DNA of 35,678 nt from an uncultured Bacteroidales bacterium (GCA_946055515.1 CAMGGA010000005.1:1-35678); one strand, 5' to 3'; positions 1-9,704 are shown, counted from the first letter of the stretch. Notes: generated by a model from the letters alone, not told the origin. A program made the numbers and translations.

Positions 1-745
1 GCATCACGGCCGTCGGCACGCGATTGACCGTGAAGGGGTCGGCGAGGCGGAAGGAGAACATGGGTTCGGTGCCTGTGAGGGCGTAAGTGATGCAGGTGGC
101 AGTGAGGCAGCTGACGAGCAGGGGCAGCAGGGAGGCCATGGTGAGGTCTATCATGAGCACTTCGAGGGTGAACATGAGGCCAGCAATAGGGGCCTTGAAG
201 ATACCAGCCACAGCTCCCGAGGCGCCGCAACCGATGAGGAGCATCATGGTCTTCTGGTCTTGCTTGAAGAGGCGGCCGATGTGGCTACCGATGGCCGACC
301 CCGTGAGCACGATGGGCGACTCGGCTCCGACGGAACCGCCGAAACCGATGGTGAGGGCCGAGGCGATGACGCTGGACCAGCGGTTGTGATTGCGTATGTT
401 GCCCTGCTTGCGCGAGAGGGCGTAGAGAATTTTCGTGACACCGTGGCTGATGCTGTCGCGCACGACATACTTGATGAAGAGGGCGGTCAGGAGGATGCCG
501 ACTACGGGGTAGACGAGGAAGAGCCAGTTGGCGTGGGTGACGTCGAACTGAGAGGTGAGGGCGTGCTCTATCTCGTGGATGAGAAGCTTGAGCACCTGTG
601 CGGCGATGGCTGAACCGATACCCGTCCACAGCGCGAGCAGAAAGAGGAATTGCTTTTGACTGAGATGCCTGTTCGCCCAGAGCGAGACGAGGCGCACGAG
701 ACGGTTCTGCTCGTCGGGGCGATGGGGGGTGGATGTATGTTTCAT
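1..745 (-). CDS. ClC-family chloride channel / antiporter, C-terminal part cut by window edge
   Basis: Manual minus-strand translation from ATG at 745: MKHTSTPHRPDEQNRLVRLVSLWANRHLSQKQFLFLLALWTGIGSAIAA...GFGGSVGAESPIVLTGSAIGSHIGRLFKQ; GSVGAESP resembles the ClC GxxGxExP motif. Frame runs off the window start. Confidence 0.85.
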   Translation of the reverse strand, partial: MKHTSTPHRPDEQNRLVRLVSLWANRHLSQKQFLFLLALWTGIGSAIAAQVLKLLIHEIEHALTSQFDVTHANWLFLVYPVVGILLTALFIKYVVRDSISHGVTKILYALSRKQGNIRNHNRWSSVIASALTIGFGGSVGAESPIVLTGSAIGSHIGRLFKQDQKTMMLLIGCGASGAVAGIFKAPIAGLMFTLEVLMIDLTMASLLPLLVSCLTATCITYALTGTEPMFSFRLADPFTVNRVPTAVM

Positions 746-781
746 AATAAACTAAGGAGGATGCAGGCCCGTGGGCTGGCT

Positions 782-1393
782 TTACTTTCTGAGAATGGTG
801 ACCTCTCCACCCTGCGTAAGTTTGATGACACTCGAGGCTTGGGCGGACTGCTTTTCATCGCGGCGGGAGGTGCAGACGTAATCGACGGCGCGCAGGATTT
901 CTTCTGGGATTTCGGCAAAGCAGCGCGGCGCGGGCTCTCCGCTGACGTTGGCGGATGTGGAGACGATGGCCCGCTTGAAGCGCATGCAAAGGTCGCGGCT
1001 GAAGGGTTCGCGGGTCACGCGGATGCCGATGCTGCCGTCTTCGCCGAGGAGGTTGGGGGCGAGATTGCGGGCACCGTCGAGCACGAGCGTAAGGGGACGG
1101 TCGGCCACTTCGAGCAGGTCCCAGGCGACTTCGGGCACGTCGCGCACGTAGAACTCAACCTTGGGTTCGGAGTCTACGAGAACGATGAGTGCCTTGTTGT
1201 CGGCCCGCTGCTTGATTTCGTAAATGCGCCTGACGGCCTCGGGATTGCAGGCGTCACAACCGAGGCCCCAAATGGTGTCAGTGGGATAGAGAATGACTCC
1301 GCCCTCGTTCAGCACGCGCAGGGCTTCACGAAGGTCGTCGGCCCAAGCACGCCGCTGGGCAGCTTCGGCCGTATGAAGGTTTTTTTTCGTCAT
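782..1393 (-). CDS. Sua5/YciO/YrdC family L-threonylcarbamoyladenylate synthase
   Basis: 203 aa; ALRVLNEGGVILYPTDTIWGLGCDACNPEAVRRIYEIKQRADNKALIVLV is typical of YrdC/Sua5. Confidence 0.92.
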   Translation of the reverse strand: MTKKNLHTAEAAQRRAWADDLREALRVLNEGGVILYPTDTIWGLGCDACNPEAVRRIYEIKQRADNKALIVLVDSEPKVEFYVRDVPEVAWDLLEVADRPLTLVLDGARNLAPNLLGEDGSIGIRVTREPFSRDLCMRFKRAIVSTSANVSGEPAPRCFAEIPEEILRAVDYVCTSRRDEKQSAQASSVIKLTQGGEVTILRK

Positions 1394-1412
1394 GTTTTAC
1401 TTTTTTACCCTG

Positions 1413-1420
1413 CAAATATA
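1413..1420 (-). promoter_or_regulatory. Candidate Bacteroidetes -7 element (TATATTTG) for the Sua5 gene
   Basis: Plus-strand CAAATATA = minus TATATTTG, 20 nt upstream of the ATG at 1393; no clean -33 TTTG seen. Confidence 0.5.
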
Positions 1421-1503
1421 GTGCAAGGCGGGCACTTGCAGTATATTTCTCCGTCAAAATAGGCGGCGGCTCGGCAATGAAAACAAAATCCTGCGGCTTT
1501 TGT

Positions 1504-1534
1504 TTTGCATTGCTCTCGCCTTGCACTATTTTTG
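1504..1534 (+). promoter_or_regulatory. Bacteroidetes-type promoter TTTG-N19-TATTTTTG, likely for cdd
   Basis: TTTG at 1504-1507, 19 nt spacer, TATTTTTG at 1527-1534. Implies a ~190 nt leader before the cdd ATG at 1735. Confidence 0.6.
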
Positions 1535-1560
1535 CCCTGCAAATAATCTCACGAAGTATC

Positions 1561-1690
1561 TGAGCTTATGAGATGTTGCGCTCCGCGCAGGTTATAAGGT
1601 TATAAGGTAACTGGTGAAGGCCGTCACTCCACAGTGTCTTTATACCCTTACACCCTGAGAACGAAGCGACGCTAACCTCAGTGCTTCAGT
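1561..1690 (+). repeat. Structured intergenic element, family member A (upstream of cdd)
   Basis: GTTGCGCTCCGCGCAGGTTATAAGGTTA (1575-1602) matches the minus strand of 11100-11127 at 26/28; 1606-1629 matches the minus strand of 9794-9818; 1657-1680 resembles the minus strand of 9727-9750. Confidence 0.7.
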
Positions 1691-1734
1691 TTCGGTATGA
1701 CCAAGAGTTGAACAATCTAATACTTTACCCCTCC

Positions 1735-2205
1735 ATGGAACAGAAGTCTATCACTATCAACTATACGGAATGGCAGGAAGAGGAACTCGAACCGCTGTGG
1801 CATTTGCTGGTGGCGGCGGCCAAGGCGGCGACGGAGACTGCCTACGCGCCTTATTCGCATTTCTTTGTAGGGGCTGCCGTCCTGCTCGAAGGCGGCGAGG
1901 TGGTCTGCGGCAGTAACCAGGAGAACGGGGCCTTCGGCGCGGGGACCTGTGCCGAACGTACCGCGCTCTTCTATGCCCAGGCCCACTACCCTGCCCGGGC
2001 GGTACGTGCCATCGCCATCGCCGCACGCTCCGGCGAGGACGGCTTTACAGAAGAACCTGTTCCGCCCTGCGGCATCTGCCGGCAGGTGCTCTCGGAAGTG
2101 CAGCAACGGGCGGGAAAGCCCCTGCACATCCTGCTCTACGGCAAACGCTGTGTGTGCCAGATCGAGGGCATCGAGGGTCTCCTGCCGCTGGGCTTCAAGC
2201 TGTAA
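1735..2205 (+). CDS. cdd: Cytidine deaminase
   Basis: Internal ATG at 1735 of ORF 1681-2205 (MEQKSITINYTEW...); zinc motifs CAERTA and PPCGICRQVLSE. Confidence 0.9.
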   Translation: MEQKSITINYTEWQEEELEPLWHLLVAAAKAATETAYAPYSHFFVGAAVLLEGGEVVCGSNQENGAFGAGTCAERTALFYAQAHYPARAVRAIAIAARSGEDGFTEEPVPPCGICRQVLSEVQQRAGKPLHILLYGKRCVCQIEGIEGLLPLGFKL

Positions 2206-2260
2206 ACAACGGGCTTTTCACCATAAATTTGCGGCGCAAGCAAAAAACTGTAGCTCCCTC

Positions 2261-2290
2261 TTTGTCTATTCATTTTAGTTCGTACTTTTG
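2261..2290 (+). promoter_or_regulatory. Bacteroidetes-type promoter TTTG-N18-TACTTTTG for pyrB
   Basis: TTTG 2261-2264, TACTTTTG 2283-2290, ~100 nt upstream of the pyrB ATG. Confidence 0.6.
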
Positions 2291-2386
2291 CAGTGGGGTA
2301 TCACAGTGCCGCACGCACTGCACACGGGAGTACCCAAGGGCTCTCCCCTTGCCCCAAAACATCCATTGCACTTAAACCTTTTCGAC

Positions 2387-3334
2387 ATGAACCCTCAACG
2401 AAGCTTTGTGACGATAGCCGACCTTTCGCGAGAAAAGATCCTCTACCTCATTCGCATGGCGGAAGAGTTTGAAGCTTTTCCCAACCGTGACCTGCTGAAG
2501 AACCGCATCGTGGCTACGCTCTTTTTTGAACCTTCGACCCGCACCCGCCTCTCTTTTGAAACAGCCGCCAACCGCCTCGGTGCCAAGGTCATCGGATTTA
2601 CCGACCCGAAAGTGACGAGTTCGACCAAAGGCGAAACGCTCAAGGATACCATCATGATGGTGAGCAACTATGCCGACGTGATCGTGATGCGCCACTACCT
2701 CGAAGGCGCGGCGCAGTATGCAAGCGAGGTTTCGCCCGTGCCCGTGGTGAACGCGGGCGACGGGGCCAACCAACATCCCTCGCAGACGATGCTGGACCTC
2801 TACAGCATCTACAAGACGCAGGGACGGCTCGATGACCTGAACATCCTGCTGGTCGGAGACCTGAAATACGGACGCACCGTACACTCGCTGCTCATGGCCA
2901 TGCGACACTTTAACCCTACTTTCCACTTCATCGCCCCGAAGGAACTGGCCATGCCCGAGGAATACAAGGTGTATTGCCGCGAACATGGCATCCGCTACGA
3001 GGAACACGAGGATTTCAACGCAGACGTGATTGCCAAGGCGGACATTCTCTACATGACGCGCGTGCAACGCGAACGCTTCACGGACTTGATGGAGTATGAA
3101 AGGGTGAAAGACGTGTATATCCTCCGCGCGGCCATGCTGAACAAAGCCCGCGAGAACATGAAGATTCTGCACCCCCTGCCCCGCGTGAACGAAATCGCCT
3201 ACGACGTGGACAACGACCCGCACGCTTACTACTTCGAGCAGGCTCGCAACGGTCTCTATGCACGACAGGCCATTATCAGTGATGTCCTGGGCTTTACCCT
3301 CGAGGATGTCCAAAACAACAAACTGCAGCTGTAA
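2387..3334 (+). CDS. pyrB: Aspartate carbamoyltransferase catalytic subunit
   Basis: ATG 2387 ([22 protein letters not shown]); [42 protein letters not shown]. Confidence 0.96.
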   Translation: MNPQRSFVTIADLSREKILYLIRMAEEFEAFPNRDLLKNRIVATLFFEPSTRTRLSFETAANRLGAKVIGFTDPKVTSSTKGETLKDTIMMVSNYADVIVMRHYLEGAAQYASEVSPVPVVNAGDGANQHPSQTMLDLYSIYKTQGRLDDLNILLVGDLKYGRTVHSLLMAMRHFNPTFHFIAPKELAMPEEYKVYCREHGIRYEEHEDFNADVIAKADILYMTRVQRERFTDLMEYERVKDVYILRAAMLNKARENMKILHPLPRVNEIAYDVDNDPHAYYFEQARNGLYARQAIISDVLGFTLEDVQNNKLQL

Positions 3335-3356
3335 CTCCCAATTTTACTTTTCTTTC

Positions 3357-3827
3357 ATGAAACGCCAAGAACTGATGGTTGCCGCTATCGAAAACGGCAC
3401 GGTTATCGACCATATTCCTTCCAACAAGCTTTTCCAAGTGGTGAGCCTGCTTGGCCTCGAACATCTCAAGACGGCTGTGATGGTGGGCTACAACCTGCCG
3501 AGTGCCAAGATGGGACTGAAGAGCATCATCAAAGTGGACGGAAAGTATTTTTCGGATGAGGAACTGAACACGCTCAGCGTGGTGGCGCCGAACGTGACGC
3601 TCTGCATCATCAAGGACTATGAGGTGGTGGAGAAGAAATGCGTGACGCTGCCCACAACGATCACGGGTATCGTGAAATGCAACAACCCGAAGTGCATCAC
3701 GAACAACGAACCGATGCAGACGCGCTTCGTACTGACGGACGCTGAGGCGGGTACGCTCCAATGCCAATACTGCAAGAAGGAACAACCGCTGGAGAACGTG
3801 AAACTGACCTCGAAGATTTCGATCTGA
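3357..3827 (+). CDS. pyrI: Aspartate carbamoyltransferase regulatory subunit
   Basis: ATG 3357 ([34 protein letters not shown]); C-terminal zinc site CNNPKCITN...CQYCKK. Confidence 0.96.
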   Translation: MKRQELMVAAIENGTVIDHIPSNKLFQVVSLLGLEHLKTAVMVGYNLPSAKMGLKSIIKVDGKYFSDEELNTLSVVAPNVTLCIIKDYEVVEKKCVTLPTTITGIVKCNNPKCITNNEPMQTRFVLTDAEAGTLQCQYCKKEQPLENVKLTSKISI

Positions 3828-3891
3828 CACGTGGCTCCGGCCCGCTAACCTACTGGCTCAAACGCTTAACCCTAATACTGAATACTGAATA

Positions 3892-5172
3892 ATGAACAAG
3901 GACACAGAAATCTTTACGCTCATCGAAGCGGAACACCAACGCCAACTGAGAGGCATCGAACTGATTGCGTCGGAAAACTTCGTCAGCGACCAGGTGATGC
4001 AGGCCATGGGCTCGTGGCTGACGAACAAATATGCAGAGGGCTATCCCGGCAAACGCTACTACGGCGGCTGCGGCGTAGTGGACCAAACGGAAACGCTGGC
4101 CATCGAACGCGCCAAGAAGCTCTTCGGGGCGGCTTACGCCAATGTGCAACCGCACTCGGGCGCACAGGCCAACGCGGCTGTTTTCCTCACGGTGCTCAAA
4201 CCTGGCGATACGTTCATGGGCCTGAACCTCGACCACGGCGGCCACCTCTCGCACGGCTCGAAGGTGAACACGTCGGGCATGCTCTATAATCCCATCGGCT
4301 ATAACCTGAACAAGGAGACGGGACGCGTGGACTATGACGAAATGGAACGCCTCGCGATGGAACACAAGCCGAAACTCATCATCGGTGGTGGCTCGGCCTA
4401 CAGCCGTGAGTGGGACTACAAGCGGATGCGCCAGATTGCCGACTCCGTCGGTGCCATCTTTATGGTGGACATGGCTCACCCCGCCGGACTGATTGCGGCC
4501 GGACTGCTTGACAACCCCGTGAAGTATGCGCACATCGTGACGACAACGACGCACAAGACGCTCCGCGGCCCGCGCGGCGGTCTGATTCTGATGGGTGAGG
4601 ACTTTGTAAATCCCTGGGGACTGACCACGCCGAAGGGGGCACCGAAGATGATGAGCCAACTCCTCAACAGCGCCGTCTTCCCGGGCATCCAGGGCGGACC
4701 GCTCGAACACGTGATTGCGGCCAAGGCGGTGGCCTTCGGCGAAGCGCTCGACCCGTCGTTCAAGGAATATGCGCTGCAGGTGAAGCGCAATGCGGCCAAG
4801 CTGGCTGAGGAACTGACGAAGCGCGGCTTCTCTATCGTGAGCGGCGGTACGGACAACCACTCGATGCTGGTAGACCTCCGCAGCAAATACCCCGAACTCA
4901 CGGGTAAGGTGGCCGAGAATGCACTGGTGGCTGCGGACATCACGGTGAACAAGAACATGGTGCCGTTCGATACGCGCTCGGCTTTCCAGACTTCGGGTAT
5001 CCGACTCGGCACGCCAGCCATCACTACGCGTGGAGCCAAGGAGGACCTCATGGTGGAAATTGCCGAAATGATTGAGCAGGTACTGAACGATCCCGAAAAC
5101 GAAGACGTAATCGCTTCCGTACGTGCCCGCGTGAACGAAACCATGAAGAATTATCCGCTCTTTGCTTACTAA
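3892..5172 (+). CDS. glyA: Serine hydroxymethyltransferase
   Basis: 426 aa; [40 protein letters not shown]-lysine region [15 protein letters not shown]. Confidence 0.97.
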   Translation: MNKDTEIFTLIEAEHQRQLRGIELIASENFVSDQVMQAMGSWLTNKYAEGYPGKRYYGGCGVVDQTETLAIERAKKLFGAAYANVQPHSGAQANAAVFLTVLKPGDTFMGLNLDHGGHLSHGSKVNTSGMLYNPIGYNLNKETGRVDYDEMERLAMEHKPKLIIGGGSAYSREWDYKRMRQIADSVGAIFMVDMAHPAGLIAAGLLDNPVKYAHIVTTTTHKTLRGPRGGLILMGEDFVNPWGLTTPKGAPKMMSQLLNSAVFPGIQGGPLEHVIAAKAVAFGEALDPSFKEYALQVKRNAAKLAEELTKRGFSIVSGGTDNHSMLVDLRSKYPELTGKVAENALVAADITVNKNMVPFDTRSAFQTSGIRLGTPAITTRGAKEDLMVEIAEMIEQVLNDPENEDVIASVRARVNETMKNYPLFAY

Positions 5173-5197
5173 GCCGCAGGACCTTTAATAGAAAAAG

Positions 5198-5243
5198 CCC
5201 CTCTATTCGCCCATGCCTGGAACGGCCGGGAGGAATAGAGGGG
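5198..5243. terminator. Hairpin terminator between convergent glyA and HAD genes
   Basis: 11-bp perfect stem CCCCTCTATTC (5198-5208) / GAATAGAGGGG (5233-5243), flanked by A-rich and T-rich runs. Confidence 0.75.
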
Positions 5244-5292
5244 TTCTTGCGTTTGCTTGGGATTTCTTTTCCGCCAAATCCTTTTCCTGAAG

Positions 5293-6006
5293 TTACAGGA
5301 AAAGCGTTTCGAGCGTGTCCAAGCGGGTGATGATGTGGTCGGGGAGGGTTTCGTCGCGCTCTTTCGTTTCCCACTCTTCGCCCTTGAACCAGACGGTTTG
5401 ACATCCGATTTCCTTGGCGGGCACGATGTCTTTCCCATAGCTGTCGCCCACTACGACGCATTCGTCGGCGCGGCAGCCTGCCGCTTCAACGCCCAGCTGC
5501 CAAATCGCTGCATCGGGCTTGCGCACACCGACCACGGCGCTCTCTACAATGCGCCCGAAAAGATGGGACAAGCCGTAGCGCTGCAGGACGGTCGGGAGAT
5601 TGCCGTAGAAGTTCGAGACCATGACGAGTTTGTAGCGCTGGGCCAACCGTTCGAGCACCTGGCGCGAACGCTGGGTTTCGCGGGCGGCATAGCGGTCGCA
5701 GTGGTCCGTGACGGCCTCGACGAACTCGGGCACACGGGCAGCGTCGGCCGGGGAAAGGAGTTTGTTTTTCAAAAGATAGTCAAACTCTATCGTCACTTTC
5801 TTGAACAGCAGCGTGCGGAAGTCGTCCTCGGGCTGGATGTGGGGCTCGCGGGCCAAGGTGCGTTCGCCGTGAACGTAGGCATCACGGAAGTCAGCCTCGG
5901 AAACGGCCACGCCTGCCGCACGGTAGCCTTCCCACAGGACGTAGGACCAATGGCGGGCTGCGGTGTCCAAGGTGCCGCCGTAGTCGAAAAGAAATGTTTT
6001 AACCAT
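5293..6006 (-). CDS. HAD-superfamily hydrolase with variant motif I (DYGGT)
   Basis: 237 aa; N-terminal FLFDYGGTLD, VMVSNFYGN, GVRKPDAAIW and VVGDSYGKDI follow HAD motif order. Confidence 0.88.
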   Translation of the reverse strand: MVKTFLFDYGGTLDTAARHWSYVLWEGYRAAGVAVSEADFRDAYVHGERTLAREPHIQPEDDFRTLLFKKVTIEFDYLLKNKLLSPADAARVPEFVEAVTDHCDRYAARETQRSRQVLERLAQRYKLVMVSNFYGNLPTVLQRYGLSHLFGRIVESAVVGVRKPDAAIWQLGVEAAGCRADECVVVGDSYGKDIVPAKEIGCQTVWFKGEEWETKERDETLPDHIITRLDTLETLFL

Positions 6007-6036
6007 TTGCTAATCAGTATTTGGAATTTCTGTTTG

Positions 6037-7047
6037 CTATGCCTTCTCCTTCATGAGTTTCTGGTTGCCCACCTTGACCAAGCCCACGCCTATACAGATC
6101 CACACCAATTCGCGTACACGGGTGTAGAGGCTCGTGAAGATGCCGATGCCCGAGGTGCTCAAGCCAAGGATGCGCACTATCATGAGCAGGCCGCCCTCGC
6201 GCGCTCCGAGCTGCATGGGGAAGAAGAAGAGGAGGTTGCCGATGAGCGACGAGAAGGCCAAAACCAGCACGGCATCGAGGAAGGTGAGGCTCACCCCAAG
6301 CGAAAGCAGGATAAAATAGTACTCCAAGGCGTTCACCACGCGCGCTACATATTCCCACAGCAGGGAAAGGAAGAAGGCACGCGGCTGGGAGTGGAGGTAG
6401 GCCACGCCGTCGTCGATCTGCTGCATGGCGGGCAGGTTCTGCTCGTAGATGCGGCGCGCCTTGTGCTTCACAAAGGGAAGATGGAGCAGGGGCTGGAAGA
6501 GTTTGACGACGAGCCCTTTCTTGTAGCAAAGGCGGAAGAGCACCAGCACGAGCAGTACGGCGAGGCTGAACAGTCCGAAGAGGCCCCAGAGGAAAGGTGT
6601 CATTTTCTCGGTATAGGCAATGGCAAACAACACGGCGGCGGTACTCCACAGGCAGATGTGGGAGAGGATGTGCATCATCGAATAGAGCACGACCGAGGAG
6701 GTGGCGCGCGCCAGTCCGATGTGCGCTCCCAGTTCCATCACCCTGTACGGGCCGCCCCCGAAGCCGAAGGGGGTGGTATAGCTGAAGGCAAAGCCGGAGA
6801 CGGTGAGCTTGTAGGCATGGCTGAAGCTGAGGTGCTTCGTGTGCTGCCCAGAATTGACAATGATCTGGAAGGCCCAGGCATTGAACGCATAGACTATGAC
6901 CCAAACGCCAATCACGGCGGGGAAGTAAAGGCCCGCTCGGCCCAGGTTGTCGAGCAACTGTGCGTAATCGACCTCAAAGGTGCAAAGCATCACCACGATG
7001 CTGGCCAAGCCGAAGAGTAGGAAGAGATTGCGGTAGAGTGGCTTCAT
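6037..7047 (-). CDS. Lysylphosphatidylglycerol synthase TM / flippase-like (UPF0104) membrane protein
   Basis: 336 aa, multiple hydrophobic segments; AFSYTTPFGFGGGPYRVMEL and LGAREGGLLMIVRILG resemble the UPF0104 (YbhN/AglD-like) family. Confidence 0.82.
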   Translation of the reverse strand: MKPLYRNLFLLFGLASIVVMLCTFEVDYAQLLDNLGRAGLYFPAVIGVWVIVYAFNAWAFQIIVNSGQHTKHLSFSHAYKLTVSGFAFSYTTPFGFGGGPYRVMELGAHIGLARATSSVVLYSMMHILSHICLWSTAAVLFAIAYTEKMTPFLWGLFGLFSLAVLLVLVLFRLCYKKGLVVKLFQPLLHLPFVKHKARRIYEQNLPAMQQIDDGVAYLHSQPRAFFLSLLWEYVARVVNALEYYFILLSLGVSLTFLDAVLVLAFSSLIGNLLFFFPMQLGAREGGLLMIVRILGLSTSGIGIFTSLYTRVRELVWICIGVGLVKVGNQKLMKEKA

Positions 7048-7050
7048 GCT

Positions 7051-7986
7051 TTATGCGTAGTTTGACAGTTCCATGCGACGACAGAGCTGCTCGTGGCGCG
7101 CACGCATGTAGAAAAAGAGGAGGTTCATGACTACTACTTCAAACACGAAATACAACCAGGGCTCTCCCAGCAAGAGTACGACATAGAGCACGATGGCGCG
7201 TGTGTTGAACGTGAGGATGTTGGCATATTTCATGAGCGGCAGACTTCCCGCACGGAAATCGCGGCGCAAGGCTTCGGGGAGCGGTCCCGCGCCGTACTTT
7301 TCCTTGAGCTGGCGGCGGAAACGCTGGAAGGCGGGGGTCATCTGTTCTTGCGAACGGGTGTAGTTTCCATAGAAATAGAGAAACACTTTCCACACGCCGT
7401 CGCGCTTCCAGCTGAGCGAGTGGAGTTCTGCGCGCAGCTTCTGGAAACTGTCGAGCTCGCTGCCCTGTTCGCCCTTGAGAAAATAGAGGTGGATGTTGCG
7501 GTAGTAGTCGGCCAGCTGGCATTGCTTGCCATGACAAATAAATCCCGAGAAGGCAGCCAACAGCCAAATCCAGATGCCCCACGGGGTCTCCGTGCCCGGC
7601 ATGGGTTGGTCCTGAAGGCGAAGGCAGATGGCTGCATAGATGGCGAAGAACCACACGTCGCCCGCAAACCCGTCGAGGATGCGGCCCCAGCGCGTCTTCT
7701 TGCCCGTCATGCGGGCGAGCTGGCCGTCGGCGCTGTCGTAGAGATTGGCCCACACGAGAAGGGCAATGCCTATAAGCGTGTGCGTGAGGTCGGACCAATA
7801 GAAGCAAACGCCCGCGGCGGCGCCGAGGATGATGCTCAGGATGGTGACCACATTGGGGTGGATGTTGAAATGATTGAAAAAGCGTGCCCACAAGAGGCCT
7901 AGCGGACGAGTGAAGTGGATGTCGAGCCATTCCTCGGTGTCACCCGACTTGAATGTACTTTGGAGCTGGGTAGATGAAGAAGACAT
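7051..7986 (-). CDS. CDP-alcohol phosphatidyltransferase family protein
   Basis: DSADGQLARMTGKKTRWGRILDGFAGD matches the CDP-alcohol phosphotransferase signature (Dx2DGx2ARx8Gx3Dx3D). Start taken at MSSSSTQLQ (7986); the ORF extends to 8046. Confidence 0.9.
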   Translation of the reverse strand: MSSSSTQLQSTFKSGDTEEWLDIHFTRPLGLLWARFFNHFNIHPNVVTILSIILGAAAGVCFYWSDLTHTLIGIALLVWANLYDSADGQLARMTGKKTRWGRILDGFAGDVWFFAIYAAICLRLQDQPMPGTETPWGIWIWLLAAFSGFICHGKQCQLADYYRNIHLYFLKGEQGSELDSFQKLRAELHSLSWKRDGVWKVFLYFYGNYTRSQEQMTPAFQRFRRQLKEKYGAGPLPEALRRDFRAGSLPLMKYANILTFNTRAIVLYVVLLLGEPWLYFVFEVVVMNLLFFYMRARHEQLCRRMELSNYA

Positions 7987-8078
7987 TGTTGGTGTGAGAA
8001 TATGAACGATTTCGTTAAGCCAAAAGCCCCAAGGGAGCTTGCTCACTTGGGCTTGGCGAGAAATCGCACTTTTAAGAA

Positions 8079-8957
8079 CTAAATTTGGGTGGAAGGCTTG
8101 CCCTCCAAGCGTCCTATAAGGTGAGAGGCAATGGCCTTTGCGGCTTCACGCCGGCAGGTGGAGAAACTGGGCCAATCGTTGAAGTCTATCAGCACGGGGA
8201 TTCCGTCGGGGCGGACTATGGCGTCGCCGCCATAAACCCCGAAGCCGGATGCGACGGCTGCACTGTCGGCCAACTGCTTCAGTGCCGCTGGGTCGAAAGC
8301 ATAACCTTTGGGGGTACCGTTGTGCTGCTCCAGGCCAAATTTGGAAAAGCCGCCTTCGGCCGAGGGATAGTGAAACTGGAAAAAGTCGGTTTGCGCAACG
8401 CCGTAGAACTTTACAAGGTCGCCCTCTGCATGTTGCACAGCGACGACCTCCCCCACTCCGCGCCCAGCGAAATCGCTCAGCGCCTTCACGGCTTCAGCCC
8501 GGTCTTTTACAAAAACGACATCGCCCGGAGTCTGGGCACAGGCATCGGAGCGTTTCAACCACACGGGAAACTGAAGGGGAAGCGCGTCGATCGCCGCTGC
8601 GCCATCGGCAGCGGACACGCAGCAGAAGGCGGGTTGCGCCACTCCAGCTTTTGCGAAAGCCTGCATGAGCCCTGCACGTGTGGCGGCGGACAAGGCAAGC
8701 GCGCTGTTCACCACGCAAAGTCCTTCGTTTTGCTCTGCCTCACTGAGCACTTCCAATACATACTGGCCCCGAGCCATCGAAAACACCAGGTCAAATGCCT
8801 GCAGGTCTACACTCACAAAAAGGTCTTCACTGAGCACTGACACATCGTGCCCACGACGATTGAGCCGCGACACTACGGCGGCAAAGATGGCCGCGTCGCG
8901 GTCAGCGGAATTGGGACTGAAACGGGGAGAACGGCTCACGCCTAATATATGCCACAT
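8079..8957 (-). CDS. ATP-grasp-like protein (RimK/ITPK-like fold suspected)
   Basis: ATG 8957 (MWHILGVSRSPRFSPNSADRDAAIF); FPVWLKRSDA, VAVQHAEGDLVKFYGV and IPVLIDFNDWPSF resemble ATP-grasp nucleotide/metal motifs. Family is a by-eye call. Confidence 0.65.
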   Translation of the reverse strand: MWHILGVSRSPRFSPNSADRDAAIFAAVVSRLNRRGHDVSVLSEDLFVSVDLQAFDLVFSMARGQYVLEVLSEAEQNEGLCVVNSALALSAATRAGLMQAFAKAGVAQPAFCCVSAADGAAAIDALPLQFPVWLKRSDACAQTPGDVVFVKDRAEAVKALSDFAGRGVGEVVAVQHAEGDLVKFYGVAQTDFFQFHYPSAEGGFSKFGLEQHNGTPKGYAFDPAALKQLADSAAVASGFGVYGGDAIVRPDGIPVLIDFNDWPSFSTCRREAAKAIASHLIGRLEGKPSTQI

Positions 8958-8958
8958 A

Positions 8959-9696
8959 CTAATTATCCTTTTCTGAAAAGCGATTGTCTTCGCTGCCCTC
9001 GGCGAGGAAGGCTTCGGCCTTTTCAATGTCCGAGGCATGGTCCACATCCAGAATTTTCGAGAAAGGCCACGCTTCGAGCTGCAGGCCGTCCTCCACCAAG
9101 GCGCGCTGGAAATTACGCATACGGCTCCGGCCTTCGCGAAGACAGCGGTCGAGGGTTTGCAGGGCATTGGGGCGCAGCAGGTAGATGCCGCCCGAAATGA
9201 AACGGTCGTTTTCGCAACGGTCGTGGAAGCCCGTTATGCGCAGGTTATCGTTCGTCGCCACATAGAGCGGACTTTCATCGTCAATGTAGTCCGTCACGGC
9301 CATGCAGCCGTCGAGTGCCGTCTGTTGGAAATGGCGGATATAGTCAGCAAATTCCGTTTCGCGGAAAATCGTATCTACCGTGGTCAGGCAGAACGGACCA
9401 TCGCCGAGATAAGGGGCCAGTTCCGCAAAACTGTGCATGGAACTGGGCGTGGTCTTCACCACGAGGCGCACATCATCGGCAAGTCCCTGCGCCTGGAGTT
9501 CGCGCAGATGTTGTTCGGTGAGGGGATTGAGGCTATTGACAATCACCACGATTTCCTCCGCCCCATTGTTGCGGAAGATGCGCAGCAGGCGGTCAATCAT
9601 CGCCTCGCCGCGCAGTTTCACCAAAGGTTTCGGAAGGGCCACGCCTTCCTGCTGCAACCGCGATCCCTCGCCTGCAGCTATGATAGCATATTTCAT
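8959..9696 (-). CDS. Nucleotidyltransferase (sugar/alcohol-phosphate NTP transferase family)
   Basis: 245 aa; MKYAIIAAGEGSRLQQEGVALPKPLVKLRGEAMIDRLLRIF is the NTP_transferase signature. Confidence 0.9.
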   Translation of the reverse strand: MKYAIIAAGEGSRLQQEGVALPKPLVKLRGEAMIDRLLRIFRNNGAEEIVVIVNSLNPLTEQHLRELQAQGLADDVRLVVKTTPSSMHSFAELAPYLGDGPFCLTTVDTIFRETEFADYIRHFQQTALDGCMAVTDYIDDESPLYVATNDNLRITGFHDRCENDRFISGGIYLLRPNALQTLDRCLREGRSRMRNFQRALVEDGLQLEAWPFSKILDVDHASDIEKAEAFLAEGSEDNRFSEKDN

Positions 9697-9704
9697 GATT
9701 TTTG

